NCBI GenBank assembly: GCA_965140735.1 | Contig: OZ223306.1 | Coordinates: 1,116,001-1,180,000, forward strand | DNA: 64,000 nucleotides | From: Fusibacter_A sp965140735 | Lineage (GTDB): Bacteria > Bacillota > Clostridia > Peptostreptococcales > Acidaminobacteraceae | Direction of reading: 5' to 3' | Shown: positions 45,448-54,372 of the stretch, one piece after another | Numbering within the stretch: position 1 is the stretch's first letter | Layout of the letters: every line of letters starts with the position of its first letter | Notes under the pieces: generated by a model | What the model was told of the DNA's origin: nothing | Database searches by the model: none | The model's input: the letters and a program-made list of their open reading frames with translations, nothing else | Position numbers and translations under genes: made by a program

Positions 45448-46662
45448 ATGAAAATAATTGCCATAATTGCTGAGTACAATCCCTTTCATAATGGCCACTT
45501 GTATCAATTACAAAAATCCGTACAAGAAACAAGCGCAAATGGTGTAATTGCCATTATGAGCGGAAACTTTGTTCAAAGGGGACACCCTGCCTTTTTTGAC
45601 AAGTGGACACGCACAGAAATGGCACTCGCCGCTGGTGTTAATTTGGTCATTGAACTCCCCACCTTTTTTGCCACTGCCAGTGCTGAACAATTTGCTTTCG
45701 GAGCAGTAAAACTCTTAGACGCTACCGGTAGTGTCCATCAATTATGCTTTGGATCCGAAATAATGGATAAGTATGCATTCGAAAAAATTGCAAGTATACT
45801 TGCAAATGAACCTGAATCTTTTAAACTTGCCTTAGCCGATTCACTTGCTCAAGGACTTTCTTTTCCAAAGGCACGTGAATCAGCACTTAAAACAGTCTTA
45901 AAAATTGATGAAATCCCTACCGCTTCTAATAGCATCCTTGGTCTTGAATATTTCAAAGCACTGAAAAAATTGAACAGCCCTATTACACCACATTTGATTA
46001 AACGCGTTGGTTCAGAGTATAACGATGAGAGACTTAATTTGGAATTTTCCAGTGCAACTGCCATTAGAAAAGCCTATTTCGACGCACAAAAAAATAAAAA
46101 ACCCTTTTACTTTGATGATTTTTTACCCCCAAAATGCACGGATTACATCACTCGAACTCGCCCTGTTGCACTTTCAGCTGAAAATTTTCAAGATATTCTA
46201 CTCTACAAATTAAGAAGTTCATCTGCATCAGAACTCTCAAAATTTAGAGAAGTCACTGAAGGTCTGGAAAATAAACTTAAAACAGTCTCTCAAAGAGCAA
46301 GAAATTATGACGAATTAATAGATGGTCTGAAATCTAAGCGCTATACAGTAACAAAACTTTCAAGGATGCTCACCAATATTTTACTCAATATCCCAAAAGA
46401 TTTCGACGCCACTGAACATTTAAACTATTTGAGAGTTCTAGGATTTGATCAGACTGGCCAAAATATTTTAAAAATGATTAAAAAAAATTCTAAGCTCCAT
46501 TTAATTACAAACTTAAATCATATTTCAAACTCACTCAAAGAGAATCCACTTTTAGAGATGGATTGTCTTGCAACAGATATCTACTCGCTGGGCTATTCAA
46601 ATTTAGCAGACCGAAAAGGTGCCAAAGATCTCACAAATTCTATTATTATCAGGAGGTCTTAA
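45448..46662 (+). CDS. tmcAL: tRNA(Met) cytidine acetate ligase TmcAL (YlbM)
   Basis: TmcAL makes N4-acetylcytidine at the wobble position of tRNA-Met using acetate and ATP. The 404-residue protein has the nucleotidyltransferase-type start IAEYNPFHNGHLYQL (with the HNGH motif) and IAIMSGNFVQRG-type residues, followed by a helical C-terminal half. The ATG at 45448 follows GGAG by 7 bases. It is divergent from ackA, a common arrangement in Clostridia; both use acetate. Confidence 0.96.
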   Translation: MKIIAIIAEYNPFHNGHLYQLQKSVQETSANGVIAIMSGNFVQRGHPAFFDKWTRTEMALAAGVNLVIELPTFFATASAEQFAFGAVKLLDATGSVHQLCFGSEIMDKYAFEKIASILANEPESFKLALADSLAQGLSFPKARESALKTVLKIDEIPTASNSILGLEYFKALKKLNSPITPHLIKRVGSEYNDERLNLEFSSATAIRKAYFDAQKNKKPFYFDDFLPPKCTDYITRTRPVALSAENFQDILLYKLRSSSASELSKFREVTEGLENKLKTVSQRARNYDELIDGLKSKRYTVTKLSRMLTNILLNIPKDFDATEHLNYLRVLGFDQTGQNILKMIKKNSKLHLITNLNHISNSLKENPLLEMDCLATDIYSLGYSNLADRKGAKDLTNSIIIRRS

Positions 46663-46844
46663 ATGAAAAAAGTCTTAGACAAAGGTTATGTCAGATTAGT
46701 CGACTCAATGGGGAGTGACTTAAGTGTGGTCAATTCAAACACGCAACAATGCAGTTTGAAATAAGAGCCTATGCAGAAGTTGTTAAAGAGGTTGCCCTTG
46801 ATAAATTTCCAATAGCTCTTGACGCTTTACTAAAAAATAAATAG
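46663..46844 (+). pseudogene. thyX: Remnant of flavin-dependent thymidylate synthase ThyX, internally deleted
   Basis: ThyX makes dTMP from dUMP. An ATG one base after the tmcAL stop, with AGGAGG upstream, begins MKKVLDKGYVRLVDSMGSDL, the N-terminus of ThyX (which continues to the VNAARVSF motif). After the VVNS residues the frame ends within about 30 bases. A second frame then reads KHATMQFEIRAYAEVVKEV and ends DKFPIALDALLKNK, matching the ThyX C-terminus (known proteins have HAQWEIRQYA here). The middle of about 170-200 codons, with the RHR motif and nucleotide site, is gone and the frames are shifted, so this is not functional. Both ends are recognisable, so an internal deletion is the simplest history. 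Confidence 0.8.
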
Positions 46845-46857
46845 TGCTCCAAAATAA

Positions 46858-46925
46858 ACTGCTCATAAATTCTCAGACAGACACCGCCGTATACATTCGG
46901 TTTGTCCAGTGAAATTATGAGCAGT
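46858..46925. terminator. Long bidirectional hairpin terminator between converging units
   Basis: An 11-base inverted repeat (ACTGCTCATAA and TTATGAGCAGT) encloses 46 bases that contain a smaller GACA-type pairing (ACCG with CGGT). T-rich sequence follows on both sides (a plus-strand T run near 46940 and TTTATTTTGG on the minus strand). It separates the plus-strand tmcAL-thyX remnant from the minus-strand diguanylate cyclase gene. The size is larger than a usual terminator. Confidence 0.65.
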
Positions 46926-46955
46926 CTTATATTGCATTATTTTTTCAAGTCTAGA

Positions 46956-48788
46956 TCAGACTCTATAAAGCCTACATTGATTTCTGCCACCTAGCTTGCC
47001 TTCATAGAGCGCTTTATCTGCGTTTGCAATAACAGTATCAAGTGTTATTTTATCACTATAAGCACAAAGTCCAATGGTAATGGTTATTGGCGAATGGATA
47101 ATGATATTATATTTGGATGCAATTAATTCTCTAATCTTATTCGCTGATAGTAACGCTTTAGCTGGATCAGGACCATAGAGCACGAGCATGAATTCTTCTC
47201 CTCCCCATCGACCTACAAATCCAATACCTTCAAGCGCTTTAGTCAACCGTTCAGATAAATCTTGTAAAATCACATCACCTTTATCATGTCCATAGGTATC
47301 ATTTATGATTTTAAATTTATCAATATCTGCAATTGCAACAAAAAAATCTTGTTTTTCTTTAACGAGTTTATCAATCTTTTGAAACATAAACCGCCGGTTC
47401 GGCAGTCTCGTTAAATAATCTGTTTTTGACATTAAATCCATTTCTACTAACGCTTCTCTTAAATCTCTTGTCCTATTTTCAACAATATTTTCAAGATTTA
47501 AGTTGACGTGTTTCATCTCTATCAGAAGTTCTTCTTTCTCTATCGATAGCTTTTCAACACTTGAAAATGCTTTGGAAAACTTGGCCGAAATAGTATAGGC
47601 TTGCGTCATGATAAAAGCAGTCATCCCGAGCGGAATCATCGAGGCATGATTGGATAGTGTTATTTCATAAATGAAATCATTTACAAAAGTTAAAACAATA
47701 CACACAAAGCCAAACAAAACCCACCCTGTGAATGCAATACCATTTTTAACCCCTATAACCAGTCTGAAAATTGCATACCCCATTAGGCTAAATCCTAAAA
47801 CGGCATAGAGCATAATCCACAAGTCAATATATTTGAAAGGTGCTATCACAGCAACTCCGATAGAAATAAACATTAAAAAAGCACTTACCTTTAAATACCA
47901 CTTGGGGAAAAGTTCATTAAACGTCACATACAAAAAGGCACAAAGTGCACCAACACCTCCAAATACGCTTATATATGCAACTCGTGAATAAATCATGAAG
48001 TCCATTGCTACTGTTGAAGGCAGTATTCTTTCTCCAACAATCAATAATCTAAGTCCAAACATCAAACAAAAAATACCAAAACAAAGAGGTCCAAAATCTT
48101 TTTTTCGAATTAAATAGAGCGCAATGTGATAAAGCCCCATCGTAAACAACATACCAAAGAGCAATAGATCTCGACCAACACCATTTTGAGATTCACTGGA
48201 AATCTGATCAGCTAACCCAATTTTGGGTGCTGTTATTGCGCAATCTTCAAAATAAAAATCAGATGTATGGTACATGATCTCAACTTGGTTATGTTCTGGC
48301 TTAAAATAACTATTCAAAATCTTATATGAAGGCCGTGAAGTTTCTTCATTTTGACCTACCTGTCCGACACTGCCCGCAAAACTCCGATTGATATAAAGAT
48401 CATAAGCGCTGAGTACTATGTCGCTTTTCAAGCCATAAACTTGATCATCTTCTGGGAGATCAACGACAAGGCTCATAGTACCGTAAAATTTATCTGTGTC
48501 AAATGGCTTCACCTGATTCATTGTATTTCTATTGCTTGGTACCAATATATGTAGAGGTTCAAGCACTTGCTCTTTATGCCGATCAGAAACCTCTATGAAA
48601 TCACCAAAATAAAATGACCATTCTCCCTCTAAAGAAACCATGCCATCATCTTTAAATGACCAATTCCTTAAATCAAGATAACCGTTCACTGGAACAGGAT
48701 GATTTACTTTAGGCTCTTCATTCAGAAAATAGGCGCCTAATAGAATCCCAATAAAAATTAGTACCAACAAAAACTGTTTCCAATTCAT
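46956..48788 (-). CDS. 7TMR-DISM type membrane diguanylate cyclase
   Basis: The 610-residue protein should make cyclic di-GMP in response to an outside signal. After a membrane helix (residues about 6-24) comes an extracellular domain of roughly 170 residues with the 7TMR-DISM type pattern (LDLRNWSFKDDGMVSLEGEW, FYFGDFIE). Seven membrane helices cover about 205-400, then a coiled-coil linker and a GGDEF domain with active site GGEEF at 529-533. The usual RxxD inhibitory site before it is absent (EGIG occupies that position). It is the last gene of a four-gene operon. Confidence 0.93.
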   Translation of the reverse strand: MNWKQFLLVLIFIGILLGAYFLNEEPKVNHPVPVNGYLDLRNWSFKDDGMVSLEGEWSFYFGDFIEVSDRHKEQVLEPLHILVPSNRNTMNQVKPFDTDKFYGTMSLVVDLPEDDQVYGLKSDIVLSAYDLYINRSFAGSVGQVGQNEETSRPSYKILNSYFKPEHNQVEIMYHTSDFYFEDCAITAPKIGLADQISSESQNGVGRDLLLFGMLFTMGLYHIALYLIRKKDFGPLCFGIFCLMFGLRLLIVGERILPSTVAMDFMIYSRVAYISVFGGVGALCAFLYVTFNELFPKWYLKVSAFLMFISIGVAVIAPFKYIDLWIMLYAVLGFSLMGYAIFRLVIGVKNGIAFTGWVLFGFVCIVLTFVNDFIYEITLSNHASMIPLGMTAFIMTQAYTISAKFSKAFSSVEKLSIEKEELLIEMKHVNLNLENIVENRTRDLREALVEMDLMSKTDYLTRLPNRRFMFQKIDKLVKEKQDFFVAIADIDKFKIINDTYGHDKGDVILQDLSERLTKALEGIGFVGRWGGEEFMLVLYGPDPAKALLSANKIRELIASKYNIIIHSPITITIGLCAYSDKITLDTVIANADKALYEGKLGGRNQCRLYRV

Positions 48789-48804
48789 TTGATTGTTTCC
48801 TTTT

Positions 48805-49437
48805 TTATTTTAGTCTAGCGCCATCAAGAAGGTAAAAAGGTTTTAAAATAGGCAATTCCTTATCTTCATTAAAATCATTTGGACAATAGCCATTGGAAAC
48901 ATACTGCTTAGATAAAAGCTCCAATGCCATAAACGTTTCAGCAACTAATTGACTACAAAAGGCCATATTATCTGGCATGGGCTTATTATAATGTCTGCCA
49001 TCAATATAAAATTTTAAGAGTTCTTTATCATCTGGAAACACTTTGTCATGTGCCTCATAAATAAATGTTTTCAATTTTCCAAGTTCTGCATCATCTAAAG
49101 CTCGATTCATATACTTCACTTTGAAATGCGTATCATACTGATTATCGATATCGACCTTAAGACGTTCTTCTAAAGAAACGAGCATAACCCCCCCATCTTT
49201 TGGTGCTTTGTTAATGACATCTTCAATACCATCTCCTGAAGAAGTTGCTTCTAGAATCAAAGGTTCTTTACCAGTTAAACCAATATCTTCAGGTATAACG
49301 ACCATGCCCACATGAGACCAATAAGACCATTCAATAATCTCAATAAGTTTACTAGAAAACTCTGCACCGTGGAACATCATTAAATCTCCCGTTTTTAAAC
49401 TGCTTTTAATTTCTGAATACGCGATTTCTCTTGTCAT
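48805..49437 (-). CDS. Permuted NlpC/P60 (YiiX/LRAT-like) papain-fold protein
   Basis: The 210-residue protein shows the circularly permuted papain-like layout: a histidine in WSHVGMVVI (H42), an acidic residue in LILEATSSG (E63) and a cysteine in AFCSQLVAETF (C161). In this superfamily such proteins hydrolyse amide or thioester bonds, or bind lipids; the exact substrate is unknown. No signal peptide is visible, so it probably acts in the cytoplasm or needs a partner. It lies 23 bases after the GAF gene and 16 before the cyclase gene in the same direction. Confidence 0.75.
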   Translation of the reverse strand: MTREIAYSEIKSSLKTGDLMMFHGAEFSSKLIEIIEWSYWSHVGMVVIPEDIGLTGKEPLILEATSSGDGIEDVINKAPKDGGVMLVSLEERLKVDIDNQYDTHFKVKYMNRALDDAELGKLKTFIYEAHDKVFPDDKELLKFYIDGRHYNKPMPDNMAFCSQLVAETFMALELLSKQYVSNGYCPNDFNEDKELPILKPFYLLDGARLK

Positions 49438-49460
49438 TTTAATAGTCTCCTTTAATGTAA

Positions 49461-51266
49461 TTATATTGCCAACATCGTAATTATAGATTTTAGTTCCTCA
49501 AAATCCGGATTGATAGAAGTCGCTTCATCAAAAAGCATTGGCTCTATTGCCTCAGATGAAAACACAACAATTATTCGATCCATCAAAACGTAATTATATG
49601 CCTCGTAACCAGATAAATCCGGCTCCACAAAAGGTATTTTATCTATTTTTTTAATATAAACTTGAAAGGATAAACTGTAGAGCTCAGATTCTAATAAAAA
49701 TTGATTATATATTTTCTCAATTTCATATTCAGGTTTTGGAATATAGTAATTTTCATAAAGTTCTTTATGGATCAACTGTCCCATCACAGGTCCCACACTG
49801 TTGGTTAGCATCTCTACCATTGACGATTGCGCCTCATAGAGACGTTGTTTTGTCTGAGTTACAACAAGAGCCCCCATAGGTTCTTTAATAAACTGATTGA
49901 TATAAATCGGCGCTATAATAAAACAATTTATACCCGAATGTAAATTTAAGAGTTCCTCTCCATATTCATTCTTGATTTCATCAATTGTATAATATGTTTT
50001 AATTTCATCAGTCATTTTGGGATTAATCAATCCCATCAATTCATTTGTGTCAACTTCATTTAAAGCCCCTAGGCCACCTCTAACCTGTACGATTTCACCC
50101 TTAAAAGTGACAAGCATTCCTGATTCGATGCCAAAACTTAACTGCATTGTCGTCAAAATCATATCTGTGAGTTCACTCATCGTTTCAGCTGAGTTTATAT
50201 TTTTAATGATCCGATTCGTGTTCTTAAAAACACCCAGTTGCAACCTAAGTTGCTCCTTCTGTTCAGAAATCAACTCAAACTGACTTGCATTTGTAATGCC
50301 AATGTACATGACAGATGCAATATCTTTAATACGTTCTAGCAAACCTACATCATAGTCTCTTTGAGTCAAGGGTTTTCCAATTGTTACAAATCCTAAAATG
50401 TGATCCTTCACAAGTAAGATCACATACTCTGCAGATAAAAATTTAAACTTAGATGCATCTACAAAAATCTCTGAAAGCTTATCTATTTCTTCACTACACT
50501 TAAATACAACTTGATCTAATATTGGTTTTATATCTTTAAGTTTGAAAGTATCATAATATTTATGATGATCCAATAAATTTTCATACGATTGTATTTTAAT
50601 GATATCTTCATTAGAATCATAAAGACCAATACTCGTTATTGAACTGGTGGTAATTTCTCGAATGACTTCCACACTTAATTGCAGTATCTTTTTCACATCA
50701 AGTTCTGAAAGCAATAACCTCATGGATTGAGAGATAGAGTTTAGATTAAAAATACGTTTATCAATTTCCTTTTTTAACTGAGCTCTTTCTAAGTATCGCG
50801 ATGCTTTTTCCAAAGACAAATTCATCAGATAATTAAATCGTGTCAAAAATTCAAATTCAAGTGTTTCGCCATGCATCCCATCAGAACTTATAATAAAGCC
50901 ATACAATTGATCGTCTGTAATTAAAGGCATAATTTTTGAAACAGAAGCATTATCCAATATGTCTTCATCAAAATAACGTGCTTGAGTTGCTCTATCAATA
51001 AGTAAAAAACCATTCCTAACCGCAAAATCATCATGCTTATAAGTCTTGTTAATCACAGGTAGTGGCACAAGATAACCTTGTTGAAATTTTACAGTAAATT
51101 GAACGAGAGCATCATCATAAGTATAAATTGCTGAAGCCGCTGGCTTCTCTAGATCATTAAAAATACTAAAACCATATTCAACGATTTGTTCAATGTGAAG
51201 GTTTTGTGAAAAAAAATCAATGCTCTTCAGTAGAGATTTGTAATCATTTTTTGTATCCTCAATCAT
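49461..51266 (-). CDS. Tandem GAF-like signalling protein of unknown function
   Basis: The 601-residue soluble protein appears to hold three GAF-like units (about residues 20-165, 185-335 and 345-490). The best defined is the third, from VFKNTNRIIKNINSAETMSELTDM through GALVVTQTKQRLYEAQSSM to VGPVMGQLIHKELYENY. The last 100 residues (YSLSFQVYIKKIDKIPFVEPD) match nothing I know. There is no output domain such as a kinase or cyclase in the same chain, which suggests it passes a signal to a neighbour. Start ATG with GGGAGG upstream; 30 bases after the DUF342 gene. Confidence 0.7.
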   Translation of the reverse strand: MIEDTKNDYKSLLKSIDFFSQNLHIEQIVEYGFSIFNDLEKPAASAIYTYDDALVQFTVKFQQGYLVPLPVINKTYKHDDFAVRNGFLLIDRATQARYFDEDILDNASVSKIMPLITDDQLYGFIISSDGMHGETLEFEFLTRFNYLMNLSLEKASRYLERAQLKKEIDKRIFNLNSISQSMRLLLSELDVKKILQLSVEVIREITTSSITSIGLYDSNEDIIKIQSYENLLDHHKYYDTFKLKDIKPILDQVVFKCSEEIDKLSEIFVDASKFKFLSAEYVILLVKDHILGFVTIGKPLTQRDYDVGLLERIKDIASVMYIGITNASQFELISEQKEQLRLQLGVFKNTNRIIKNINSAETMSELTDMILTTMQLSFGIESGMLVTFKGEIVQVRGGLGALNEVDTNELMGLINPKMTDEIKTYYTIDEIKNEYGEELLNLHSGINCFIIAPIYINQFIKEPMGALVVTQTKQRLYEAQSSMVEMLTNSVGPVMGQLIHKELYENYYIPKPEYEIEKIYNQFLLESELYSLSFQVYIKKIDKIPFVEPDLSGYEAYNYVLMDRIIVVFSSEAIEPMLFDEATSINPDFEELKSIITMLAI

Positions 51267-51296
51267 ATGACCTCCCCATTTAAGTCAATTTAAAAA

Positions 51297-52880
51297 TCAG
51301 TCAACCACATGAATGTGATTATCTTTAAAATAAAACGAACAATTCATAGTCTCAATAATACTTCTTTGGAGTGACTTTATCTCCATCATCGTTTTAGGAT
51401 AAACCGTTTGATGAATTTTAATTTCGCCTTCTCCTCGAGTTCTAAGAATATCTTCTAATTTTTCCGCCTTTCTAGATAAGAAATCTAGATCATCAAGCAA
51501 GGTCTGATAGTTTTGAACCAAAGCTACATAAGTATTCTTTGCTCTATCATCAAGACGGTCCATGTTGGTTTCAAATATTTCAAGTTTTCTCTTCATCCTA
51601 TTAGCAGAAGATAGCAAATCTTGAAATTTTAATTTCATCGCATCAAGCTCTACTTTGATATTAAGTCGTTCAAAGCCCTCTACATTTATGATGGTTTGTC
51701 TTTCTTGGATATTGCCAATAGATCCAGATACAACTCGATGTTTCGCATGTATTTCTCCGCCCACAACCTTGCCTTTTTTAGGATCGATAAAAACTTTGTC
51801 CGCTTTTAAATAACTATCAAAAGCATATAATGCCACATGAATTTCGTTTTCGGCTTCCAAATGTCCTTCGTTCACAAATTTAACAAATATCGAATCTTTC
51901 GCAAACACTTTGCCTTCATTTTTCCCATTGACGCCGCCTTGAATAAAAACAGAACCATTTTTGGATTCGATTTTACCCACTGCCCCAACGCCAGTTTTCC
52001 CTTTAATAACGATATCCCCTGTTGCTTCCACTATAAATTTATCTTTGACAGTTCCTGTAATTGTAACACTGCCATCAAACCTAATATTACCGGTTTCATA
52101 ATCGACATCACCTGAAATAATCAAATGATTTTCAACTTTTATTTTTTCACCATCAAAATTAACAGCGCCATTTAGTTTTGCTCTTAAAACAAATTTATCT
52201 TTTTCAAAATTTTCTTCAACTGTTTTAGGATCATATTTTAAAGTGTAGTCGCGTCCAAAGCGTGCTGGAATTTTACAACCCTTTACGGTCAAACCATCAA
52301 CACCAACTTGAGGCAACGTTTTTTCTCCAAGCCAATCTCCCTTATTAACATTATTGATAAGATCAAGTTCGTAATGATCTGTTGTCTTGTCATCACTTAT
52401 TTTAGGTTTTTTTGAAACGGTTCTGTAGTAAGTGTATTTTGAATCTTCTCCTGCCACAGGGAGAATACCTTTTGCAATTTCAAGCTTACGCTTGTTAGAA
52501 AGTCCATTTTGTAAAACATCTGATTGAATACCAACACTTATTTCATTAGCCTTTAGGAACTCTAAAATTTCACTTACTATCATTTCTTTGCATTCTGTAA
52601 TTTCAGATGATGGTATGTTGAGCTTTATAAATGCCGTCATTTCATCTTGTGAGAGTTCAAGTTCTAGACGTGGTTTCAAAGCACCAATTACTATACCAGT
52701 GCTATCTTTTGATTTCAAGGCATTTTGCAAATCATTAAAAGACGTTATTTTTATCTGTGGCAATTGTTTCAATACGTCGTTGAACTGATAAACAGTAACA
52801 CCATCCGCAGTCACTTGTATATACACTTGTTCCTTTTCCACAAACAACTTAAATTCATTTGATTGGTAAATAACATCCAC
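51297..52880 (-). CDS. DUF342 / FapA family protein
   Basis: DUF342 (FapA-type) proteins have a right-handed beta-helix and are linked to polar flagellar or cell-pole regulation in other bacteria. The product (527 residues) has an N-terminal alpha-beta region, then repeated beta-helix turns from about residue 240 to 410 (for example GDVDYETGNIRFDGSVTITG, DIVIKGKTGVGAVGKI, KDSIFVKFVNEGHLEAE). A coiled coil follows (about 420-500, LNIKVELDAMKLKFQDLLSS). The GTG at 52880 was chosen because AGAGAGGTG lies 6 bases upstream; the GTG at 52889 lies inside it. First gene of the operon. Confidence 0.85.
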   Translation of the reverse strand: MDVIYQSNEFKLFVEKEQVYIQVTADGVTVYQFNDVLKQLPQIKITSFNDLQNALKSKDSTGIVIGALKPRLELELSQDEMTAFIKLNIPSSEITECKEMIVSEILEFLKANEISVGIQSDVLQNGLSNKRKLEIAKGILPVAGEDSKYTYYRTVSKKPKISDDKTTDHYELDLINNVNKGDWLGEKTLPQVGVDGLTVKGCKIPARFGRDYTLKYDPKTVEENFEKDKFVLRAKLNGAVNFDGEKIKVENHLIISGDVDYETGNIRFDGSVTITGTVKDKFIVEATGDIVIKGKTGVGAVGKIESKNGSVFIQGGVNGKNEGKVFAKDSIFVKFVNEGHLEAENEIHVALYAFDSYLKADKVFIDPKKGKVVGGEIHAKHRVVSGSIGNIQERQTIINVEGFERLNIKVELDAMKLKFQDLLSSANRMKRKLEIFETNMDRLDDRAKNTYVALVQNYQTLLDDLDFLSRKAEKLEDILRTRGEGEIKIHQTVYPKTMMEIKSLQRSIIETMNCSFYFKDNHIHVVD

Positions 52881-52917
52881 TTCAATCACCTCTCTCTTAT
52901 CAATCTATAACGATATA

Positions 52918-52926
52918 ATTATATCA
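52918..52926 (-). promoter_or_regulatory. Extended -10 promoter of the DUF342 operon
   Basis: TGATATAAT on the minus strand (TG, one base, then perfect TATAAT) lies about 38 bases before the DUF342 start. No clear -35 is seen. No sigma-D element is found here, so the operon does not appear to be a flagellar sigma-D target. Confidence 0.5.
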
Positions 52927-53045
52927 CAATTGAAATAAAATTATGAAGTTTTCAACATTTTTTGTTATCTTTTTTTAACGAAAATTCATTATTATAGTTA
53001 CAGTTACAAATTGAAAACACATTTAATGTCCATATACTCTTTGGA

Positions 53046-53780
53046 TTATTTCTGATTTAAAGCCTTACTTTCTAAAAACGACTTCATATGCGCTCGTGTT
53101 TCGTGAGTAATCTTTTCTGAAACAGATTCCGTCCACGATTCTTTTTTCTTACCATGTGTACGCTTAATATAGTAGCTTCTAATGCGTTCATCATACGCAT
53201 CCATAACAGATTCGTCAGCTTCAGTATAGACCTCTTCGTGGAAAATAATATCCCTAGGCAACCTTTCTTTTGGTCCAGGTGAATGATCAGGGAACCCTAA
53301 ACACATACCAAAAACAGGATAAACTTCATCTGGTAAATTTAGAAGTTCAGAAATTCTACTTGGATTATTCCGGATACCGCCGATAAAGACCCCACCAAGC
53401 CCTAAAGATTCTGCTGCAATAATTGTATTTTCAGCTGCAAGAGCTGCATCCACAGTGGCAATAATAAAACTTTCTGTATAACCGCTTTCATATGGAATCC
53501 CATGCTTTTCACAAGCTAAACTCAATCGATGCAAATCAGCACAAAATACAAAAAAAGTAGGGGCACTTGTAATATATTTTTGATCTCCTGATAAACGAGC
53601 AATTTCTTCTCTAACCGCCATATTGCCTATTGAAATAATGCTGTAAGCTTGTAAAAAGCTAGAGGTTGACGCCATTTGAGCTGCTTCAATAATTTCGTCA
53701 ATAAATGCTTTGGGAATAGGTTCTTCTTTAAATTTTCTTATAGATTGATGTGCCTTTAATAACTTCAAAATTTCATTCAT
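53046..53780 (-). CDS. NfsA/FRP family nitroreductase (FMN-dependent)
   Basis: The product (244 residues from the ATG at 53780) is an FMN-binding oxidoreductase of the oxygen-insensitive nitroreductase family. It starts with LLKAHQSIRKFKEEPIP and has the family AAQMASTSSFLQAYSII and LGLGGVFIGGIRNNP segments, and the GLCLGFPDH-like turn (MCLGFPDHSPGPKERLP). The start has AAAGGAG upstream; the frame to 53810 crosses the upstream terminator and is rejected. Substrate cannot be told from sequence. It is separated from the neighbouring genes by a terminator and a 165-base gap. Confidence 0.92.
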   Translation of the reverse strand: MNEILKLLKAHQSIRKFKEEPIPKAFIDEIIEAAQMASTSSFLQAYSIISIGNMAVREEIARLSGDQKYITSAPTFFVFCADLHRLSLACEKHGIPYESGYTESFIIATVDAALAAENTIIAAESLGLGGVFIGGIRNNPSRISELLNLPDEVYPVFGMCLGFPDHSPGPKERLPRDIIFHEEVYTEADESVMDAYDERIRSYYIKRTHGKKKESWTESVSEKITHETRAHMKSFLESKALNQK

Positions 53781-53800
53781 GCGATAATCTCCTTTACAAA

Positions 53801-53830
53801 AAAACCTCACTGAGTGCCTCAGGAGGTTTT
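53801..53830 (-). terminator. Terminator after the coiled-coil gene
   Basis: On the minus strand AAAACCTC plus CTGAG pair with CTCAG plus GAGGTTTT (13 pairs, one bulged base, three-base loop), followed by a run of seven T. It lies six bases after the 53836-54369 stop and just before the nitroreductase ribosome binding site. Confidence 0.88.
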
Positions 53831-53835
53831 AGATA

Positions 53836-54369
53836 CTATTTATATTCTTCCAGTTCATTGACATTCTCTTTAATTGTTAAAAGAACCTTTTCCATGTTAT
53901 ATTCCACTTTTTTCATAATTTCTTCCGCATATTCATAAGATCCAACACGGATCTCCTCAGCTTTTTCTTCAGCATCTCTAATAATTTCCTGAGCTCTTTT
54001 TTCTGCCATTCTAACGATTTCATGCTCATTGATAAGTTCCCTCATCTTAGAATCAGCCGCTGCAAACATTTCTCTCTCTTTATTTTTGGCAAGTTCCAAG
54101 ATTCTCAGTTCTTCGCCTTGTGCGTTACTCAGAATTTCCTCAGCCAGTTTATTGGCTTCTTCCACAATCTGATTTTTTTGAGACTTGATCCATCTAACAT
54201 GTTGATATTCATCTGGCAACATCACATTGATATCTTTTAAAATATTTAAAAGATCATCTCGATCCACTAATATCTTACCAGTTAAAGGCACCGTCGGATA
54301 ACTCTCCAATTTATCTTCAAACTCTTCAAGTAATTCCAACACTCGCAATTCCAACTTCTCTTTGCTCAT
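53836..54369 (-). CDS. Coiled-coil protein, ATP synthase b/DivIVA-like
   Basis: The 177-residue protein is hydrophilic and mostly helix: after about 55 residues (LEEFEDKLESYPTVPLTGKI) comes a long charged coiled coil with KLAEEILSNAQGEELRIL and MAEKRAQEIIRDAEEKAEEI. Homologues next to coaD in Clostridia are labelled ATPase or ATP synthase b-like, but no nucleotide motif is visible. A role in cell division or membrane scaffolding is only a guess. It follows coaD by 3 bases and is followed by a terminator. Confidence 0.75.
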   Translation of the reverse strand: MSKEKLELRVLELLEEFEDKLESYPTVPLTGKILVDRDDLLNILKDINVMLPDEYQHVRWIKSQKNQIVEEANKLAEEILSNAQGEELRILELAKNKEREMFAAADSKMRELINEHEIVRMAEKRAQEIIRDAEEKAEEIRVGSYEYAEEIMKKVEYNMEKVLLTIKENVNELEEYK

Positions 54370-54372
54370 TTC

